From positions 1 to 17,365 of the forward strand of contig CBDUPF010000045.1 of the NCBI GenBank assembly GCA_965369035.1: a stretch of 17,365 nucleotides of DNA. The letters run 5' to 3'. The DNA is from Aliishimia sp965369035 (GTDB taxonomy: Bacteria > Pseudomonadota > Alphaproteobacteria > Rhodobacterales > Rhodobacteraceae). The notes under the pieces were generated by a model, which had not been told where the DNA came from, ran no database searches, and saw only the letters and a program-made list of their open reading frames with translations. Shown in pieces: positions 14,514 to 17,365 of the stretch; position 1 is the stretch's first letter; the number at the start of each line of letters is the position of its first letter. Made by a program: the position numbers and the translations under genes.

Positions 14514-15344
14514 TCAGCCGATGCGGGCCTGCACCACCCGGTCGCGCCCGCCGAGGTCCGGAATCACCTCGATCTGCGTCCAGCCGGCGCGGGCAAAGAT
14601 CCCCTGCACGGCCGCGCCCTGCGTGGCGCCGATCTCGACCAGCACCCGCCCGCCGGGTGCCAGGGCCGTCCGCGCGCGCGCCGCAATCTCGCGATAGGCC
14701 GAAAGACCGTCCTCCTCGTCGGTCAGCGCCATGCGCGGCTCGTGCCGGGCGACCTCGGGCTGGATCTCGTCCATTTCGGCGCGGCTGATATAGGGCGGGT
14801 TGGACACGATCAGGTCGAACAGACCCTCCACCGCGCTGAACCAGTCCGACTTGCGAATATCGGCGCGTGCCGAGACCTCGTGCAGAACCGCGTTGGCGCT
14901 TGCCTGCAGACAGGCTGCCTCGCTGAGATCCACGCCCATGCCGACTGAATGCGGGTGCTCGGCCAGCAGCGTCACCAGGATGCAACCCGACCCCGTCCCG
15001 AGGTCCAGCACGGAACCGAAAGGTTCGGCCAGCGCCGCTTCGATCAGGGTCTCGGTCTCCCGCCGCGGGTCGAGAACGTCGCCGGACACCTTGAACCGGC
15101 GGCCATAGAACTCGCGCTCCCCGATCAGGTGGGACACGGGAACGCGCACGGCGCGCAAAGACACGAGGTTGTCGAATCGCTCCTCGATATCCGGTGCGAG
15201 GTCCTCCGGCGCGATAAGCGTGATCCGGGCCGCGTCGACAGAGGCGGCGTGGGCCAGCAGAACCCGCGCGTCGCGCGCGGGATCGTCCACCCCGGCCGCA
15301 CGCAGCCGGGCCGCGGCCGCCGCAAGGGCCTCGGCGGCGGTCAT
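14514..15344 (-). CDS. prmC: Release factor glutamine methyltransferase
   Basis: This 276-residue SAM-dependent enzyme methylates the glutamine of the GGQ motif in RF1 and RF2, raising termination efficiency. The N-terminal helical domain (1-75) is followed by GEREFYGRRFKVSGDVLDPR (75-94) with ETETLIE, the SAM loop DLGTGSGC (114-121), and the catalytic NPPY at 182-185 in IVSNPPYIS, which binds the target Gln. Its ATG overlaps the prfA stop as ATGA (15344-15341), with GGAG 8 nt upstream inside prfA. Enzyme and substrate are therefore translated together. No clear terminator follows. Confidence 0.96.
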   Translation of the reverse strand: MTAAEALAAAAARLRAAGVDDPARDARVLLAHAASVDAARITLIAPEDLAPDIEERFDNLVSLRAVRVPVSHLIGEREFYGRRFKVSGDVLDPRRETETLIEAALAEPFGSVLDLGTGSGCILVTLLAEHPHSVGMGVDLSEAACLQASANAVLHEVSARADIRKSDWFSAVEGLFDLIVSNPPYISRAEMDEIQPEVARHEPRMALTDEEDGLSAYREIAARARTALAPGGRVLVEIGATQGAAVQGIFARAGWTQIEVIPDLGGRDRVVQARIG

Positions 15345-16393
15345 GCGTCCATCTCCGCCAGTTTGCGGGCCTGATCTTCGGCAATCAGCGCGTCGATGAT
15401 CTCGTCCAGGTCACCCCCCATCACCGCGTCGAGCTTGTAGAGCGTGAGACCGATCCTGTGATCGGTCAAGCGGCCCTGGGGAAAGTTGTAGGTCCGGATG
15501 CGTTCCGACCGGTCGCCCGACCCGACCTGCGCCGCCCTGCTTGCGGAACGTTCGTCGTGCGCCCGCTGTCTCTCCATGTCGAACAGCCGCGCCTTGAGAA
15601 CCTGCATCGCCTTGTCGCGGTTTCGATGCTGTGACTTTTCCGAACTGGTAACGACGATTCCGGTCGGGATATGGGTGATGCGCACGGCGGAATCGGTCGT
15701 GTTCACGTGCTGCCCGCCGGCGCCCGAGGACCGCATCGTATCGATGCGCAGGTCGTTCGGATCGATCTGGATGTCCACATCCTCCGCCTCCGGCAGGACC
15801 GCCACCGTCGCGGCGGAGGTGTGGATGCGCCCGCCGCTTTCTGTTTCGGGCACCCGCTGAACCCGGTGCACGCCGGACTCGAACTTCAACCGTTCGAAGA
15901 CATTGGGGCCCGAGACATGGGCCACGACCTCCTTGATGCCGCCCAGCTCAGTCGCCTGCTCCTCGATGATGTCGACCTTCCAGCCCCGCGCCTCGGCATA
16001 GCGCAGGTACATTCGCAGCAGGTCGCCGGCAAAGAGAGCGGCCTCCTCGCCGCCGGTTCCCGGCCGGATCTCCAGCATGGCCGAACGTGCGTCCGCCGCG
16101 TCCTTGGGCAGCAGCGAGAGTTGCAGCGCGGCTTCGGCCTTCGGAAGCTCGGCGCGGAGCGTGGCCAGTTCCTCCTCGGCCAGTTCCCGCATGTCGGGAT
16201 CCTTGAGCATCGCCTCCGCCTCCGCGATGCCGGCCGTGATCCGGGCATGAGCGTCGATCTGCTCCATCACCGGACGAAGCTCGGAATACTCGCGTGCCAG
16301 GGCCGCCATCTCGCCGCCGCCGGCCTGCGCCATCTTCGCTTCAAGAAACTGAAAGCGCTGGCGAATTTGCTCAAGTCGCTCGGAAGTGATCAT
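15341..16393 (-). CDS. prfA: Peptide chain release factor 1
   Basis: This 350-residue protein recognises UAA and UAG in the ribosomal A site and triggers peptide release. The codon-reading PxT motif is PET (182-184) within VPETESGGRIHTS. The catalytic GGQ is at 226-228 in SSGAGGQHVNTTDSAVR. The later SEKSQHRNRDKAM and YNFPQGRLTDHRI are RF1/RF2 family blocks, and the PxT loop marks RF1 rather than RF2 (SPF). ATG 16393-16391 is chosen because the normal RF1 start ITSERLEQI follows; the open frame runs further upstream into the divergent gene. There is no Shine-Dalgarno. A promoter at 16429-16401 would place +1 almost at the ATG, so the mRNA may be leaderless. Confidence 0.96.
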   Translation of the reverse strand: MITSERLEQIRQRFQFLEAKMAQAGGGEMAALAREYSELRPVMEQIDAHARITAGIAEAEAMLKDPDMRELAEEELATLRAELPKAEAALQLSLLPKDAADARSAMLEIRPGTGGEEAALFAGDLLRMYLRYAEARGWKVDIIEEQATELGGIKEVVAHVSGPNVFERLKFESGVHRVQRVPETESGGRIHTSAATVAVLPEAEDVDIQIDPNDLRIDTMRSSGAGGQHVNTTDSAVRITHIPTGIVVTSSEKSQHRNRDKAMQVLKARLFDMERQRAHDERSASRAAQVGSGDRSERIRTYNFPQGRLTDHRIGLTLYKLDAVMGGDLDEIIDALIAEDQARKLAEMDA

Positions 16394-16400
16394 TTGCAAG

Positions 16401-16429
16401 GTGATGATCCATTGGACCGTGTTGGTCAA
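16401..16429 (-). promoter_or_regulatory. Putative prfA promoter
   Basis: On the minus strand, -35 TTGACC (16429-16424, 5 of 6) and -10 CATCAC (16406-16401, 3 of 6) are 17 bp apart. The +1 would be near 16394, one base before the prfA ATG. The -10 is weak. Confidence 0.35.
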
Positions 16430-16450
16430 GCATGGCCCTTGGTGTATTGT
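16422..16450 (+). promoter_or_regulatory. Putative promoter of the Cys-rich exported protein gene
   Basis: -35 TTGGTC (16422-16427) and -10 TATTGT (16445-16450, 4 of 6) are 17 bp apart. The ATG at 16457 is exactly 7 nt past the -10, so the transcript would be leaderless; no Shine-Dalgarno is present. The -35 shares four bases with the opposing prfA -35. Confidence 0.4.
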
Positions 16451-16456
16451 GAGACG

Positions 16457-16753
16457 ATGACACGCTGGATGATCTGCCTTGCCCTCCTGACCTCGCCGGT
16501 TTCGGCGGACGTGGTCACGCCGAGCGGCAAGACGGTGGATTGCTATTGCACCGACAGCCAAGGCGCGCGCGTGGAACTGGGCGAGACGATCTGCCTGCAT
16601 GTCGACGGGCGGATGTTCATGGCGCAATGCCAGATGTCGCTGAACGTGCCGATGTGGCGCGAGGTGCAGCAGGGCTGCCTGAGTTCAGAGCTGCGCCAGC
16701 CAGGTCTCGATGCGGGCGCGGTTGACGCCGAAGTCGCTCCGTCCGAATCGTGA
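16457..16753 (+). CDS. Small Cys-rich exported protein, function unknown
   Basis: The product has 98 residues. A short signal peptide is at 1-17 (RWMICLALLTSPVSA-D). The mature part has five cysteines (C29, C31, C46, C58, C74) in the pattern CYC-x14-C-x11-C-x15-C, suggesting a small disulfide-bonded periplasmic domain: TPSGKTVDCYCTDSQG, then VELGETICLHVDGRMFMAQC. I do not recognise a named family; small proteins of this kind occur beside prfA in related bacteria as far as I recall, but I cannot confirm that here. Residues 77-98 are encoded opposite the 3' end of the DUF1499 gene (69-bp overlap) and contain no cysteine. The conserved domain probably ends near C74, and the tail may be recent. 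Confidence 0.72.
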   Translation: MTRWMICLALLTSPVSADVVTPSGKTVDCYCTDSQGARVELGETICLHVDGRMFMAQCQMSLNVPMWREVQQGCLSSELRQPGLDAGAVDAEVAPSES

Positions 16754-17089
16754 CCGCGCAAAGACGCGCAACCGGCCGTCCACGACTTCGGCGGTTGTGT
16801 AGTCGGGAAAGCCCATGATCTTCGACCGCGTCTCGTAGGTGATCCGCCCCTCCTCTACCGACCCGGCAAGAATCCGCGTCCGCGGGGTGGCAAGCGCGAT
16901 TTCGTTGAGACGTGTCAGAGCCCCGTCACTGGCGGACACGATGCGCACGGCTCCGTTCTGCATGTCCATGTCCGTGGCGGACCCGATCGGCTGGTGCCAG
17001 CGTGCCGGATCGGTTGGCGCAAGGCGGACGTAAACCATGACCCCCAGCACGATGGCCGCGATGATCCAGAGAGTCGCCCGCAGTCCCAA
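16685..17089 (-). CDS. DUF1499 family protein, membrane-anchored
   Basis: The product has 134 residues. One N-terminal membrane helix (about 5-23: ATLWIIAAIVLGVMVYVRL) precedes a soluble, probably periplasmic domain of about 110 residues. The DUF1499-like blocks are RWHQP, RILAGSVEEGRITYETRSKIMGFPDY (here residues 72-97, quoted in part: TYETRSKIMGFPDY) and RLRVFARSRFGRSDFGVNRARIETWL (in part: SRFGRSDFGVNRAR). Function is unknown. The start is TTG 17089-17087: AGGAAGG sits 8 nt upstream and the helix follows directly, while the longer open frame runs back into the ureohydrolase gene in another frame. It lies 31 bp after the ureohydrolase stop, so it is likely cotranscribed with it. Its 3' end overlaps the opposing Cys-rich gene by 69 bp. 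Confidence 0.8.
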   Translation of the reverse strand: MGLRATLWIIAAIVLGVMVYVRLAPTDPARWHQPIGSATDMDMQNGAVRIVSASDGALTRLNEIALATPRTRILAGSVEEGRITYETRSKIMGFPDYTTAEVVDGRLRVFARSRFGRSDFGVNRARIETWLAQL

Positions 17090-17097
17090 AATCGGGT

Positions 17098-17104
17098 CCT
17101 TCCT
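17098..17104 (-). promoter_or_regulatory. Ribosome binding site deciding the TTG start of the DUF1499 gene
   Basis: AGGAAGG on the minus strand, 8 nt before TTG 17089-17087. This is one of the strongest Shine-Dalgarno sequences in the window. It lies in the 31-bp gap after the ureohydrolase stop. Confidence 0.7.
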
Positions 17105-17120
17105 TTCGAGGTCGGCGCGC

Positions 17121-17365
17121 TCAGCGGTAGGTGACGCCGGGCAGCACGCAGAGCAATTCATAGAGGATATTGGCCGCGGTCAGCGCCGTGTTCCCGCTCG
17201 GGTCATAGGGCGGCGACACTTCGACCAGGTCGCAGCCGACGATGTTCAAGCCGCGAAAGGCGCGGATCAGTTCCAGCGCCTGCGGCGTGGTCAGCCCGCC
17301 AATCTCCGGCGTGCCGGTGCCGGGGGCGTAGGCCGGATCGAGGCTGTCTATGTCGAAAGTGACAT
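17121..17365 (-). CDS. speB: Ureohydrolase C-terminus, probable agmatinase (partial)
   Basis: The last 80 codons of an arginase/agmatinase-family enzyme; the 5' part is beyond the window. These enzymes hydrolyse a guanidino group to urea with two Mn ions; agmatinase makes putrescine from agmatine. Visible are the metal-ligand motif FDIDSLDPAYAPGTGTPE near the left of the fragment (Asp-x-Asp-x-x-Asp), then GLNIVGCDLVEVSPPYDPSG, then the C-terminal helix ending PGVTYR. The SPPYD segment and the C-terminal ELLCVLPG fit the agmatinase/guanidinobutyrase branch. Substrate cannot be settled from this part alone, so the symbol is tentative. The stop is TGA at 17123-17121. Confidence 0.88.
   Translation of the reverse strand, partial: VTFDIDSLDPAYAPGTGTPEIGGLTTPQALELIRAFRGLNIVGCDLVEVSPPYDPSGNTALTAANILYELLCVLPGVTYR

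Noticed and set aside
1..17365. Mobile element, CRISPR, toxin-antitoxin or biosynthetic cluster
   Set aside because: No transposase, integrase, direct-repeat array or composition break is visible; genes are conserved core functions.

Overview
The window is about 17.4 kb of GC-rich chromosomal DNA, densely packed with genes. Gene order and protein sequences point to an alphaproteobacterium of the Rhodobacterales (Roseobacter/Rhodobacter group). The supporting marks are the block holC-pepA / lptF-lptG-lptD-surA-pdxA-rsmA, a DUF4167 protein next to prfA-prmC, a TIGR02281-type membrane aspartic protease, and several GTG or TTG starts. I see no phage, transposon, CRISPR array, tRNA or rRNA. This is mostly core genome, and I do not see a novel multi-gene system in it.

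Layout from left to right. Positions 1-500 hold ndk (minus) with its terminator. A divergently transcribed exported DUF1906 protein follows (636-1715, plus), then a YheS-like ABC-F ATPase (1773-3617) and a membrane-anchored retropepsin-like protease (3649-4233). Facing them is pepA-holC (minus, 6225 down to 4282). Divergent from pepA is a six-gene plus-strand operon (6358-13738), lptF-lptG-lptD-surA-pdxA-rsmA, in which every junction overlaps. It joins outer-membrane LPS export (LptF/G permease, LptD translocon), an outer-membrane protein chaperone (SurA), vitamin B6 synthesis (PdxA) and 16S rRNA dimethylation (RsmA). The rsmA stop codon touches the stop codon of the convergent DUF4167 gene (14305-13739, minus). 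Further right are prfA-prmC (minus; RF1 and the methyltransferase that modifies its GGQ motif), a small Cys-rich exported protein (plus), a DUF1499 protein (minus) and the C-terminal end of a ureohydrolase of the agmatinase type (minus, cut by the window edge).

The most interesting non-coding region is the 208-bp gap between prmC and the DUF4167 gene. It contains two A6 tracts spaced exactly 21 bp apart, a plausible promoter, and a predicted leader of about 120 nt with two strong hairpins, the first starting almost at the predicted +1. Other points of interest are back-to-back promoters sharing a -35 region between prfA and the Cys-rich protein gene, both predicted to give leaderless mRNAs; a 69-bp tail-to-tail overlap of the Cys-rich gene with the DUF1499 gene; an LptD cysteine codon lying on the surA start codon; and a SurA with one clear parvulin domain followed by a degenerate second one.
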